Shown: one piece after another, positions 17,013 through 25,045 of the stretch | How the letters are laid out: each line of letters begins with the position of its first letter | Numbering within the stretch: position 1 is the first letter of the stretch | Assembly (NCBI GenBank): GCA_902764235.1 | Contig: CACWVH010000019.1 | Span: 1 to 44,299 of the forward strand | Source: an uncultured Ruminococcus sp. | GTDB taxonomy: Bacteria; Bacillota; Clostridia; Oscillospirales; Acutalibacteraceae | DNA: 44,299 nt | Direction: 5' to 3' | The notes under the pieces: model-generated | The model's database searches: none | What the model was told of the DNA's origin: nothing | What the model saw: only the letters and a program-made list of their open reading frames with translations | Position numbers and translations under genes: made by a program

Positions 17013-18098
17013 TTATAATTCAAAGCCTGATTTTTCAGGCAGAATAGAATAAAAGCTCTTGCGCAGCATTTTGCATTTTTTATCAAACTCCGTTGTCATT
17101 GCCGTATCATTTACGCATATCACCTTATATTTCTGCTTTATGATATCATCGCACATCGGACGGATATCCTCATCCTTGAGGTGGTAGCAGTGCCCGATCT
17201 CCCTTCTCGGAATGCTGACGCCGCTGCACATCTGCCAGTATTTCATCAGCCACTGATTGACATTCAGATCACTCCTGAATCGGCAGCGGCAGGTCCTGTC
17301 AAGAGCTTTGCCGCAGCTGTTCCATACCTCGTCAAAGGTAGACTTTTTGAAGCTTGTGGGCAGATGATCGTAATGAAAGCCCGGGAACCAGTCCCAGCGG
17401 CTGAGCATAAGCGTCTTGAAATTATTCTTGAAGCTGTTTTCAGGTGAATACCATTTTGATCTGTTTTTTGAGATGACCCTTTTGCTTGAACCAAAATGCT
17501 TGTTGATCTCTGCAACATTTGAGCCGTTGATATGTGCGATGCTGTCCTCTGCAAAATACAGACAGTTGAGTCCGTAAACATCACATGGCTCACCCTCAAT
17601 GAAAAAGTCCTCCTCTGTGACTTCATTTGTCAGGAACATATCATCATTGAAATAAACAAAATTTTCCGCAAGCCCTTCTATCCTGTGAAAATTCAGCTCT
17701 ATCGTATGGGAATTGAAGGTAGGCAGGTATTTTCCGGGAATATAATCCCTGTGATTGACTATATGAAGCTTCGGATTGTCCGTATTGAGCCATTTCGGCA
17801 GATGTCCCCATGTCACAAAATGTATTTTTCTGACCCATGGAGCAAATTTTTCGACTCCCCTGAACCAGTATCTGAGATTATTCCAGTCACGGAATCTGAC
17901 CTCTGCCGAGCCCTTTGAGGGACGAAGATCATATTTTTCCTTTTCAGCTCTCCACGCAGGATCATCGCCGTCAACCCATGCTATCACAAAATCTATTTTG
18001 TCCTGATCGCCGCTGACCTCCTCTATCTGTACAGCCTCATCAAAGGCTTCATCATCTATATCATCAAAATCCTCAAGCTCATCATATTCGTAGGACAT
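17013..18098 (-). CDS. Stealth-family sugar-phosphate transferase 2
   Basis: This 361-aa protein has the Stealth conserved regions: IDFVIAWVDGDDPAW, VRFRDWNNLRYWFRGVEKFA, VYFNDDMFL, HYDHLPTSFKKSTFDEVW and HCYHLKDED. An acidic N-terminal extension of about 30 residues (ELEDFDDIDDEAFDEA) is absent from its paralogue at 14808-15809 and may be a docking tail. A strong AAGGAGG site precedes ATG. The gene lies 12 bases from the acyltransferase-3 gene and 13 bases after the glycerophosphotransferase gene, in the middle of the operon. Two Stealth enzymes in one locus suggest two distinct sugar-phosphodiester links in the repeat unit. Donor sugars are not evident. Confidence 0.92.
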   Translation of the reverse strand: MSYEYDELEDFDDIDDEAFDEAVQIEEVSGDQDKIDFVIAWVDGDDPAWRAEKEKYDLRPSKGSAEVRFRDWNNLRYWFRGVEKFAPWVRKIHFVTWGHLPKWLNTDNPKLHIVNHRDYIPGKYLPTFNSHTIELNFHRIEGLAENFVYFNDDMFLTNEVTEEDFFIEGEPCDVYGLNCLYFAEDSIAHINGSNVAEINKHFGSSKRVISKNRSKWYSPENSFKNNFKTLMLSRWDWFPGFHYDHLPTSFKKSTFDEVWNSCGKALDRTCRCRFRSDLNVNQWLMKYWQMCSGVSIPRREIGHCYHLKDEDIRPMCDDIIKQKYKVICVNDTAMTTEFDKKCKMLRKSFYSILPEKSGFEL

Positions 18099-18111
18099 TC
18101 CCCGGCCTCCT

Positions 18112-19311
18112 TTACAGCTCTGTTATCGCCTGATAATTGCGTTCACAGTTATTTTTATCATAGAGATCAAAAAATCCGTCATGCTTTGAAAGATACTCCC
18201 CCGGGTTTGCAAAATCATCCTTTGCTGCCCTTTCAAGCTCATCCAGAGCATCCTCAGCATTATATACAACAGGGCCGAAGCCATCCTTTTCATAGCTGAA
18301 ATAGCCCTGAGGATACTGACCCTTTCTGAAATCCTCATAGTCAAACTGATAATACATCAGTCTTTTTTTCATATATGCAAAATCCATTGCAATGCTCGAA
18401 TAATCGGTTATCAGATATGCAGATTCCTTGAGAAGCTGCTGAACATCATATTCCGGCCATTTTGCAACGGTAATATTTTCATCATCTGTATTAAAATACC
18501 GAAGAAAGGACTGCATATCCCTATGCGGATAAAAAATAAGGCTAAGACCGTACTTTCTGAGTATTTCATGCAGCCTTTCGCTGCACAGGAATCCGCTCCA
18601 CCCGCGATAATACTCGGTCGCTGTAAAATCAGAAACATCCTCTATCTCATCAGACGCCGAGGTGGGCGTTGCGATCCAGCTTCTCCATGTAGGCATCAAT
18701 AGTACCTGCCGGGGCTTTACTGTCATATCGTGAAGCTCGTCAAGCCGGCAGATACCAAGCTTTTTTACCCAGCCGTCAGGATAACCGTATTTTTCGCTTA
18801 CATATTTCCATTCACGTTCTGTACTGCAAACGAACATACGCATCTTTGTTTCATTATAATACAGCCATGGCATATCGTCCTTTATTATGCCATGCTGAAG
18901 AAAGACCCTTGTGTTTTTTATGATCCCCTTTACTTCAAGTATGTAGCAGACTGCCGCATTTGGCTTGCCGCCCTTCTGTGAGCTTATATTATATTTTGCG
19001 CTCAGGTAATATATCCAGTGACGAAGGCTGCCGTAATTTACTACCTCGCCAAGTCCCTTTACCCTGTCAAGATCAGGTGAGCGCCTGCTTATTGCATAGA
19101 CAGCGTCTGTTTCCTTATGATGGCTGCGGATGTATCTGAACAAATGATAGCCGTTATCCCGTGCTTCATTTTCGTTATCGCAGATAAGCCACATATCCTT
19201 TCTTTTTCTTCTGTAAAAAACAGAACACGGCAAAGCCAGCAGAAATTTGAATATATGCCCGATATCCGCAGGCTTTACCCTTTGAAGCTTCTGAAAAAAT
19301 GTTTCAGCCAT
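18112..19311 (-). CDS. CDP-glycerol glycerophosphotransferase, TagB/TagF family
   Basis: This 399-aa protein is a single-domain member of the glycerophosphotransferase family that builds or primes poly(glycerol-phosphate)-type wall teichoic acids. It shows WLICDNENEARDNGYHLFRY, FLQHGIIKDDMPW, IFYPHRDMQSF and LITDYSSIAMDFAYMKKRL. The two His and the TDYSS loop are the conserved donor-binding and catalytic elements. Its length is that of TagB, the primase, rather than the longer TagF, so it may add the first polyol-phosphate onto a lipid-linked sugar. AGAGGG precedes ATG, and it follows the permease gene by 12 bases. The two fusion proteins in the same locus carry related C-terminal domains. 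The polyol is not certain. Confidence 0.9.
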   Translation of the reverse strand: MAETFFQKLQRVKPADIGHIFKFLLALPCSVFYRRKRKDMWLICDNENEARDNGYHLFRYIRSHHKETDAVYAISRRSPDLDRVKGLGEVVNYGSLRHWIYYLSAKYNISSQKGGKPNAAVCYILEVKGIIKNTRVFLQHGIIKDDMPWLYYNETKMRMFVCSTEREWKYVSEKYGYPDGWVKKLGICRLDELHDMTVKPRQVLLMPTWRSWIATPTSASDEIEDVSDFTATEYYRGWSGFLCSERLHEILRKYGLSLIFYPHRDMQSFLRYFNTDDENITVAKWPEYDVQQLLKESAYLITDYSSIAMDFAYMKKRLMYYQFDYEDFRKGQYPQGYFSYEKDGFGPVVYNAEDALDELERAAKDDFANPGEYLSKHDGFFDLYDKNNCERNYQAITEL

Positions 19312-19323
19312 AAAACCCTCTTA

Positions 19324-20256
19324 TTACAGAACGTCCGGAAGATCCTTCCTCAGACGGTTATAATTATAAATACCAAGTCCGATCACAAGCACAAGCTCCG
19401 CAAGCATAATGGCATTTTCCCAGAGAGGATGCAGATGTATGCCGGCATTGAGCATAGCCTCAGCCTGCTTTTCCGGATAAGTGGGAGCCTCCCATACCCA
19501 GCAGTTGCAGATAAGTGCTTTTCTGTATGCATTGACGAAATATGCCAGCGGGTTGCACATAAGGATATTTCTGATAACATCATTTTCCAGACGGTAGGAA
19601 TCGTAGCCTATTGCAGAAAGCCAGAAAAGACCTGATATAATTGTATTGATGAAATTAAGATAATCCTTGCTGAATGCACTCATCGGAGCAAGCGACCATG
19701 TAAGCGCCCAGAAGAAAAGGAACATCAGCGGCATGAGAACCAGAAGCTGAAGATTATATATACTCGGACCTATACCGCCGAAGATCGTAATATAAAGATA
19801 TGACAGCGACAGCAGGAAAATGTGTACATAGAATTTCGACAGCGTGGTATAGGTCATTATAACGGACACCGGGAAGGAAACCTTGTTGACAAACTGTCTG
19901 TTGTCAGCAATAGCCCTTGAGCCTCTGCCGATACAATCGCTCATAAAGAACCAGGGTACAAAGCCTGCCATGATGAAAAGAAAATATTCAACACCCATCT
20001 CAGTATGTCCGTTCGCAGAACCTCTGAGTATGGAAAAAGCAAACCAATATACAAAAAGCTGGAAAAGCGGTTTGACAAGCGCCCAGAGCGGTCCGATGAC
20101 TGCGCCCTTGTAGGTCTTGAGCAGATCCTCCTTTGCAAGCATGAAGGTCTGCTTCATAAAGCCCTTATGCTCCCTCGGGATCTGTGTCATATATTCCTTC
20201 AGCTTACCGAAAAATATCGCAGCCTTGCTTTTTCTTTTTGTAACAATATTTACCAT
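19324..20256 (-). CDS. ABC-2 polysaccharide export permease (TagG-like)
   Basis: This 310-aa membrane protein has six predicted helices and the ABC-2 exporter layout seen in TagG, RfbA and KpsM. A basic amphipathic N-terminus (LKTYKGAVIGPLWALVKPLF) is followed by FAFSILRG and a late NPLAYFVNAYRKALI motif. The start is placed at ATG 20256 because GGAGGT lies seven bases upstream; the longer frame to 20307 has none. TagG permeases carry lipid-linked teichoic acid across the membrane with an ATPase, TagH. No TagH-like ATPase follows here, which is unusual, so the partner must be encoded elsewhere. The gene is second in the operon, between the ExoA-like glycosyltransferase and the TagB-like gene. 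Confidence 0.9.
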   Translation of the reverse strand: MVNIVTKRKSKAAIFFGKLKEYMTQIPREHKGFMKQTFMLAKEDLLKTYKGAVIGPLWALVKPLFQLFVYWFAFSILRGSANGHTEMGVEYFLFIMAGFVPWFFMSDCIGRGSRAIADNRQFVNKVSFPVSVIMTYTTLSKFYVHIFLLSLSYLYITIFGGIGPSIYNLQLLVLMPLMFLFFWALTWSLAPMSAFSKDYLNFINTIISGLFWLSAIGYDSYRLENDVIRNILMCNPLAYFVNAYRKALICNCWVWEAPTYPEKQAEAMLNAGIHLHPLWENAIMLAELVLVIGLGIYNYNRLRKDLPDVL

Positions 20257-20315
20257 TGTTTTACCTCCAGTACTGATCTTCCTGTATTTCTTCCAAGAGC
20301 CTGACACAACATCTC

Positions 20316-21407
20316 TTATTCTCTGTTTCCGCCTGCTGCAACAGCAAGACGTACCTGTTCTATCTCTTTTTCTGCGCTGCCGTCAAGGCTTTTTTTCCAT
20401 GACGGAAGGCTGAGAAAACCGATCACTGTGCCCCAGCCGTATACAATATGAAGAAGGGGAAAAATAAAAGGCAGCAGCAGCATTGTGACGTTTTTATGCT
20501 CTGAGGTTATCACCGCCGCAGCCGTCATCAGCATATCAGCTGCAAGGTATGCGGCTGCCAGCGCATAAAGCGGAAGTGAAAGCAGCCATAAGCCTGTCAC
20601 AAGGGATAAAACATACATTATCAGACAGATAAAAATCGCAAGCACAAAGCAGAACGGCACAAAATGAAAAAACGAAAGACAGCCGGGACATTTCCCCACT
20701 GTCAGACCGATCCATTTACCGTTTCCGTATTTCTGCGAAAGCATAAGTCCGAGTGTTGGTCTGACGTTCTGATAAGAGATGATATCATCGCTCTGGCATA
20801 TCTTAAAGCCGTTTTGTCTTATTCTGTAATGAAGCTCATTGTCCTCTGTCCTGCCAAGAGAAACATCAAAGCCCCCTGCCTTTGCAAAAACCTCTCTGCG
20901 GTATGCTGCATGGAAAAGAGAGCCTACATATTGTTTTCCTGTTCCCCTGCGTCTGTATGATGCGATCGAGCTTCCGAACATTGAGCCTTCCGCTGCAAGA
21001 AGTGTTTCCTTCCACGGGGTAGGGTCGTCAATATTATTTGGTCTTGCTCCGCCGCAGACATATTCGCCTTCTGAAATAAGCTGTGCATTTTTGCTGAGAA
21101 AATCAGGCGGTATAGACGCATGAGCGTCAAGACGTATTATTACATCTCCGGATGCCGCACTGATAGCCGTGTTCCAGCCTGCCGACTGTATTTTCCGGGG
21201 ATTATCAAGCACAGAGATATCAAGATAATCCCTGCGGTGTTTTTCTGCAAAATCAAGAAAGAGCTTTTTTGTATCATCAGATGATGCGCTGTCTACAAAA
21301 ACAAGCTCCGTACTCTTTTTATCAAAGCTCTGGGCTGTTATACATTCAAACAGCCTTGTCAGAGTTTTTTCTTCATTATATGCGATAACGCACAAAGAAA
21401 TCGTCAT
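20316..21407 (-). CDS. GT2-family glycosyltransferase, ExoA-like, membrane-anchored
   Basis: This 363-aa protein is the first gene of the polymer operon. The GT-A domain covers residues 1-240: MTISLCVIAYNEEKTL, VFVDSASSDDT, VIIRLDAHASIPPDFL (the LDAH form of the metal site) and RTEDNELHYRIRQNGFKI. Three or four membrane helices follow at about 245-345. This layout is that of ExoA, a beta-glucosyltransferase that extends a lipid-linked sugar at the inner membrane face. AGGAG lies nine bases before ATG, and a near-perfect promoter lies about 100 bases upstream. It probably adds an early sugar of the linkage or repeat unit. The donor and acceptor are unknown. Confidence 0.88.
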   Translation of the reverse strand: MTISLCVIAYNEEKTLTRLFECITAQSFDKKSTELVFVDSASSDDTKKLFLDFAEKHRRDYLDISVLDNPRKIQSAGWNTAISAASGDVIIRLDAHASIPPDFLSKNAQLISEGEYVCGGARPNNIDDPTPWKETLLAAEGSMFGSSIASYRRRGTGKQYVGSLFHAAYRREVFAKAGGFDVSLGRTEDNELHYRIRQNGFKICQSDDIISYQNVRPTLGLMLSQKYGNGKWIGLTVGKCPGCLSFFHFVPFCFVLAIFICLIMYVLSLVTGLWLLSLPLYALAAAYLAADMLMTAAAVITSEHKNVTMLLLPFIFPLLHIVYGWGTVIGFLSLPSWKKSLDGSAEKEIEQVRLAVAAGGNRE

Positions 21408-21508
21408 ATTTACATCTCCTGCAGCTGGTCAGCCTGCTGTCCGCTGCTTTTCAAGATCTGATAAAATTAATTCCCATCTGCTGTTTTACTGATTTTATAC
21501 CAATCATT

Positions 21509-21537
21509 ATTATAGTTTCCCCGGACTGCTTTGTCAA
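21509..21537 (-). promoter_or_regulatory. Consensus promoter of the wall-polymer operon
   Basis: On the minus strand a perfect TTGACA (21532-21537) is separated by exactly 17 bp from a perfect TATAAT (21509-21514). It drives the ExoA-like gene and those behind it, with a leader of about 95 bases. Confidence 0.88.
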
Positions 21538-21650
21538 TCAATAATATTCATTTTCGGTATCATAACAATGCTTTTATTAAAAAGGCGAAAAAAAGTATCA
21601 AATTTGACAGCACAGTCATCTGACGCCGTCCCCTTAATCGCCTGATCCAT

Positions 21651-21680
21651 TCCTGTCTTGTCTGAACAGACAAGACAGGA
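21651..21680. repeat. Strong 13-bp hairpin without T-run
   Basis: TCCTGTCTTGTCT (21651-21663) pairs perfectly with AGACAAGACAGGA (21668-21680) around the loop GAAC. Neither side has a T-run, and no gene ends into it, so it is better read as a palindromic repeat than as a terminator. Confidence 0.6.
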
Positions 21681-21692
21681 AATTAAGTTAGT

Positions 21693-21879
21693 CCTGAATC
21701 CGTGAAATTGAATTAAATCTTTTTTTAAACCTTCCGGGTTTTCATTTCAGCCAGGCGGCAGGCGTGCGCAGCACGCCTGCCGCCGTCCCCGTGAACAACT
21801 TAAAAACCTGAAATGCATAAAACAACGCATTATCTCTGGGTTTTTCAGAACAATCAATAATGAGTTTCACGGATTCAGG
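21693..21879. repeat. 187-bp inverted-repeat element with internal GC hairpin
   Basis: The 15-bp end CCTGAATCCGTGAAA (21693-21707) recurs in inverted form at 21865-21879. Inside lies a perfect 14-bp stem GGCGGCAGGCGTGC / GCACGCCTGCCGCC (21754-21767, 21771-21784). No reading frame is supported. The left 27 bases or more recur at 44266-44299, where another copy runs off the window. This has the form of a small non-autonomous mobile or REP-like element. Confidence 0.75.
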
Positions 21880-21989
21880 TTAGTGTAAAAATATAGTTGG
21901 CAACAGGTATTTTATTCTGTTGCAGTTCAAGCTGAATAAGTATGGCGGTGCCCGAAAAAATCTTTATCAGGCTGACTAAGCCGTTAATT

Positions 21990-22058
21990 GCGACCCCGGC
22001 GGCACGCCGGTGCGACCCCTGCGGCACGCCGGCAATTAATTTTTTATATTAATTGCCG
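21990..22058. repeat. Tandem pair of the 21-bp GC-rich unit plus AT hairpin
   Basis: Two copies of GCGACCCC.GCGGCACGCCGG lie at 21990-22010 and 22012-22032. They are followed by an 11-bp stem CGGCAATTAAT / ATTAATTGCCG ending at 22058, directly against the -35 box of the lipoprotein operon. The rest of 21880-21989 shows only a short GCAACAG/CTGTTGC hairpin near 21902-21925. Confidence 0.7.
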
Positions 22059-22087
22059 TTGATAATATCGGATATTTGTGCTAATAT
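22059..22087 (+). promoter_or_regulatory. Promoter of the lipoprotein pair
   Basis: TTGATA (22059-22064) is separated by 17 bp from TAATAT (22082-22087), with an extended TG before the -10. It lies about 140 bases upstream of the first lipoprotein start. Confidence 0.6.
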
Positions 22088-22229
22088 AATACTACAAACA
22101 TATACAGAACCCTGCTGTTTATGATAAATTTCCGGGCTTTAAAACAAACTGCTAAAAATCGGAGCCTGTGCTTCTTTAATGCTTCTGATAAAACAGTTTT
22201 GTAACCGGACTGTGAAAGGATGTTTCAGA

Positions 22230-23096
22230 ATGAAAAAATATACTATATTGACCGCACTTTTAGCTTCTGTGATTGCTTTTTCTGCTGCTGCAGGCGGATG
22301 CAGCGTATTTTCCCCGAATACTCCGCCTGAAAGCTCTCCGGAAAGCACGACAGAAAGCTCTCCGGAAAGCACGACAGAAAGCTCTCCGGAAAGCACGACA
22401 GAAAGCTCTGTTTCAGAAAACAGTGATATCTCCGTTACCGAATCGGCAGATACACCGGAAAACACCGGAGCTGAGTCAGATACTGACAATGAAAGCAATT
22501 CTGTTTCAGAAAGCACTGAAAGCGATTCAGAGAACGATCAGGAATCCGATACAGAAAATGACGAAGATACTCAGGAAAGCAGAAATGAGATCTCCTATGT
22601 CAGTATGACAGAATCCGAAGCTGCACAGGCAAGCAACGAAGGCTATGAATTTGATGATGAACAGATAGTTGAGGACTACCACACAGCTGTAACATTTACA
22701 GACAATGAAGAATTCAATGATATCTTCAAAAACAACGCCTATGATTCTGCTTATAACGAGGAACTGAAAAATGCAGTTTCTATACAGGATATGCGTACTG
22801 TAACCTCAAGCTATGCTGAAAAATGGAAGGCTATGGTAGGTACAGTTTATGATGCGCTGAGCGCTGAGCTTGATTCAGAGGATAATGAAAAGCTGAGTGA
22901 GTCCCAGGAGCAGTGGACACAGGGTCTGGGCGAAACAGAAAGCAGTTTCATGGAGGAAGCAAAATCCGGAGGAACAGAGGGACTTCTCAGCGCCGATACA
23001 GCTATTATGAATTATTACAAAGGAAGGGCTGCAAAGCTCCTCGAGCAGATATATACCTACAATGGAAGCCTTGATCTTTCAGCTTACGGTCTTTAA
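22230..23096 (+). CDS. Secreted lipoprotein with Ser/Glu/Thr repeat stalk and LprI/DUF1311-like domain
   Basis: This 288-aa protein begins MKKYTILTALLASVIAFSAAAGGC, a lipoprotein signal with the acceptor Cys near residue 24. ATG 22230 is chosen because AAAGGA lies upstream; the longer frame to 22179 lacks a ribosome site. Residues about 30-125 are an acidic, low-complexity Ser/Glu/Thr/Asp stalk that includes three exact 24-bp DNA repeats. The C-terminal part (about 165-285), with YAEKWKAMVGTVYDALSAEL, SESQEQWTQG and later YYKGRAAKLLEQIY, resembles the lysozyme-inhibitor LprI/DUF1311 pattern, but without its cysteines. Function is unknown; a surface or envelope-stress role is a guess. It is followed 17 bases later by a second lipoprotein gene. 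Confidence 0.8.
   Translation: MKKYTILTALLASVIAFSAAAGGCSVFSPNTPPESSPESTTESSPESTTESSPESTTESSVSENSDISVTESADTPENTGAESDTDNESNSVSESTESDSENDQESDTENDEDTQESRNEISYVSMTESEAAQASNEGYEFDDEQIVEDYHTAVTFTDNEEFNDIFKNNAYDSAYNEELKNAVSIQDMRTVTSSYAEKWKAMVGTVYDALSAELDSEDNEKLSESQEQWTQGLGETESSFMEEAKSGGTEGLLSADTAIMNYYKGRAAKLLEQIYTYNGSLDLSAYGL
22329..22400 (+). repeat. Three exact 24-bp tandem repeats inside the lipoprotein gene
   Basis: The unit GAAAGCTCTCCGGAAAGCAC+GACA is repeated at 22329-22352, 22353-22376 and 22377-22400 without mismatch and encodes the octapeptide ESSPESTT. A partial fourth unit follows. Exact in-frame repeats of this kind can change number by slippage without breaking the frame. Confidence 0.9.
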
Positions 23097-23113
23097 ACAG
23101 GAGATTACTTGAT

Positions 23114-23608
23114 ATGAAAAGAAGCATGAATTTTAAATCAGTTCTGTCATTTTTAATTCTGACAGCTGTAATACTCTCATTTTCCGCCTGTACTATCGAC
23201 ACTCCGGAAATAAGGTCATATGTTGATAATGTAAAATCAGATATGCTTGAGGCTGTTAACAATACAAGAAGGCTGAAAAAAGAGCAGCAGTCTCTTGATA
23301 TCCGCAAAAAGGAAAATGCCGATCAGACACAAAAGACACTTGAAAATCTGGAAGAAATCTATTCCGGACTGCTCAAGCTTGAGGCTCCGTCAGAATATGA
23401 CGAGCTTGACTCTGAGATAAAGAAAAATGCAAAGGATGCTCTCGGATATGTCAGTGAGCTGCACAGTCTTGTTAAAACAGCCGCAGATTCGGGCAATGAT
23501 TCCCTTTACAAACAGGAAAGCGTACATATTATGAATGATTATGAGATCATCTACACAAATCTTGTGGATCTGAATTCACAGGTCACTACCAAATACCGCA
23601 AGGACTGA
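23114..23608 (+). CDS. Small helical lipoprotein, unknown function
   Basis: This 164-aa protein has a lipoprotein signal ending in ILSFSAC (Cys near residue 26). The mature part is predicted to be mostly helical: a long charged region (NNTRRLKKEQQSLDIRKKEN) and a second with LEAPSEYDELDSEIKKNAKD. It looks like a soluble helical bundle tethered to the outer membrane face of the cell. GGAG lies nine bases before ATG. It is the second gene of a two-lipoprotein operon and ends before a strong terminator. I do not recognise a characterised family; the pairing suggests both products act together at the surface. Confidence 0.75.
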   Translation: MKRSMNFKSVLSFLILTAVILSFSACTIDTPEIRSYVDNVKSDMLEAVNNTRRLKKEQQSLDIRKKENADQTQKTLENLEEIYSGLLKLEAPSEYDELDSEIKKNAKDALGYVSELHSLVKTAADSGNDSLYKQESVHIMNDYEIIYTNLVDLNSQVTTKYRKD

Positions 23609-23630
23609 TAATCTCAGCATAACCAAAAAC

Positions 23631-23680
23631 AAAAATGCCATGGAAGCTTTCAAAGCAGTAAAGCTTCCATGGCATTTTTT
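23631..23680. terminator. Bidirectional terminator between the lipoprotein operon and yebC
   Basis: A perfect 19-bp stem (23631-23649 with 23661-23679) has a 11-base loop and A/T runs at both ends. It serves the convergent genes ending at 23608 (+) and 23704 (-). Confidence 0.92.
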
Positions 23681-23703
23681 ATCTGACCAGACCTGCTGAT
23701 ATG

Positions 23704-24453
23704 TCAGTCCTCATCATCTGTCTCAGGCATATCCCAGTTATGGTATACGTTCTGTACGTCATCATTATCCTCAAGTATATCAAGGAGCTTCTGCATCTTT
23801 ACAGCAGCTTCTTCATCCTCTATCTTTGTATAGGTCGAGGGGATCATTGATACATCGGCTGATACGTATTCGTAGCCCTTTTCTGTAAGAGCCTCCATTA
23901 CCGCACCGAAATCCTCCGGCTCTGTATAGATCTCATATACGTCATCGCTTTCAGAATTGAAATCAGCTGCACCTGCCTCAAGTGCATCCTCCATTACCTT
24001 ATCCTCATCGTTATCCTCTTTTTCAATAACGAGAAGACCCTTCTGACTGAACATGAAGGACACGCAGCCCTGTGTACCCAGGTTTCCGCCGAATTTATCA
24101 AAATAATGACGGATATCACCTGCTGTACGGTTGCGGTTATCTGTAAGCGTCTCAACGATCACAGCGATACCGCAGGGACCGTAGCCTTCATATGTGATAT
24201 TCTCATAGTTATCACCATCTGCACTGCCTGCTGCTTTCTTGATGATACGCTCGATATTTTCATTAGGCACATTATTAGCCTTTGCCTTTGCGATACACTC
24301 TCTGAGCTTTGAGTTTGAGGAAGGATCTGCTCCGCCGCCCTCACGGACTGCAACAGCAAGCTCTCTGCCTATTTTAGTAAAAACTTTAGCTCTTGCGCCA
24401 TCGGTCTTTTCCTTTTTCCTCTTAATCGTACTCCATTTTGAATGTCCTGACAT
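23704..24453 (-). CDS. yebC: YebC/PmpR-family regulator or translation factor
   Basis: This 249-aa cytoplasmic protein begins [19 protein letters not shown], the hallmark N-terminus of the YebC family, and continues with [14 protein letters not shown] and [14 protein letters not shown]. Its length is standard. ATG 24453 is used because AAGGAGG lies upstream and the family always starts at MSGHSKW; the longer frame to 24534 is not real. Members have been described as transcriptional regulators (PmpR), and more recently as factors that relieve ribosome stalling at proline runs. It is monocistronic, with a promoter at 24576-24604 and a shared terminator. Confidence 0.95.
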   Translation of the reverse strand: MSGHSKWSTIKRKKEKTDGARAKVFTKIGRELAVAVREGGGADPSSNSKLRECIAKAKANNVPNENIERIIKKAAGSADGDNYENITYEGYGPCGIAVIVETLTDNRNRTAGDIRHYFDKFGGNLGTQGCVSFMFSQKGLLVIEKEDNDEDKVMEDALEAGAADFNSESDDVYEIYTEPEDFGAVMEALTEKGYEYVSADVSMIPSTYTKIEDEEAAVKMQKLLDILEDNDDVQNVYHNWDMPETDDED

Positions 24454-24575
24454 ACAACCTTTTCCTCCTTTATCATTTAAAACAAAACAACTGACCTGCA
24501 TCCACGACACCTTCAGATCAGCTGAAAGAAGCAATATGAAGCATCTTTTTCAGTCCACACTGCCGTATGCTTTAC

Positions 24576-24604
24576 ATTTTAACACAAACTCCCGACAATA
24601 TCAA
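24576..24604 (-). promoter_or_regulatory. yebC promoter
   Basis: On the minus strand TTGATA (24599-24604) is separated by 17 bp from TAAAAT (24576-24581), with an extended TGT before the -10. It lies about 120 bases before the yebC start. Confidence 0.7.
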
Positions 24605-24648
24605 CCCCCCACCGGCGCCGCCGGCGGAGTGCCTCCGCTGTCAATTCT
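24605..24648. repeat. GC-rich palindromic repeat beside the yebC promoter
   Basis: The segment ACCGGCGCCGCCGGC (from 24611) is followed by CGGAGTGCCTCCGCTGTCAA. The second part recurs at 26306-26327 and folds as CGGAG-TGC-CTCCG. It starts directly against the yebC -35 box. The stretch 24649-24783 shows nothing else I can name. Confidence 0.6.
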
Positions 24649-24783
24649 GTCTTTAAAAACTTTCTTCATACACACACTTTTATTAATCACGGAATGTGTT
24701 CTTCTATTATGCCATATCCCAAAATGTGTGCAAAAACAATAATTCTGAAAAGTCCCAGAATTATTTTACACCAACGCCGCCGC

Positions 24784-24997
24784 ACGTCAATCTAATTTGG
24801 AAATTATTTTGTTACTTTTCAGAATCAGCGTTCCCACTTGAGCTTGCCGAAGGGTCTTAAAGTGCGGTTTTTCTAATCAATTACATCTGACAGGCATGAT
24901 AAAGTGTGCATAGGTCACTTCAAGATTCTTCGATTAACGCTCAGAATGACATCTTATTAAACTTTGTATCATTTTGATGTCTGAATTAGATTGACGT
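24784..24997. repeat. 214-bp inverted-repeat element upstream of pyrB
   Basis: ACGTCAATCTAATT (24784-24797) and its exact inverse AATTAGATTGACGT (24984-24997) bound a non-coding segment. The flanks add GCCGCCG-type palindromic bases on both sides. The interior has a TTCTTCGATTAACGCTCAGAA motif of the kind common in dispersed bacterial repeats. The element ends 19 bases before the pyrB -35 box. Confidence 0.65.
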
Positions 24998-25016
24998 GAC
25001 GCCGCCGGCGTGCCGG

Positions 25017-25045
25017 TTGCATTTGAATATAAAATATGGTATACT
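25017..25045 (+). promoter_or_regulatory. pyrB promoter
   Basis: TTGCAT (25017-25022) is separated by 17 bp from TATACT (25040-25045), with an extended TGG before the -10. The start codon follows 32 bases later, leaving no room for a PyrR-type attenuator in the leader. Confidence 0.7.

Noticed and set aside
21651..21680. Hairpin considered as a terminator
   Set aside because: It has no T-run on either strand and no gene runs into it.
22329..22400. Short direct repeats considered as a CRISPR array
   Set aside because: The units are contiguous without spacers and lie in frame inside a coding region; no cas gene is present.
22273..22608. Alternative frame rich in KALRKARQ repeats
   Set aside because: It is the 24-bp tandem repeat read in another frame inside the lipoprotein gene; no ribosome site.
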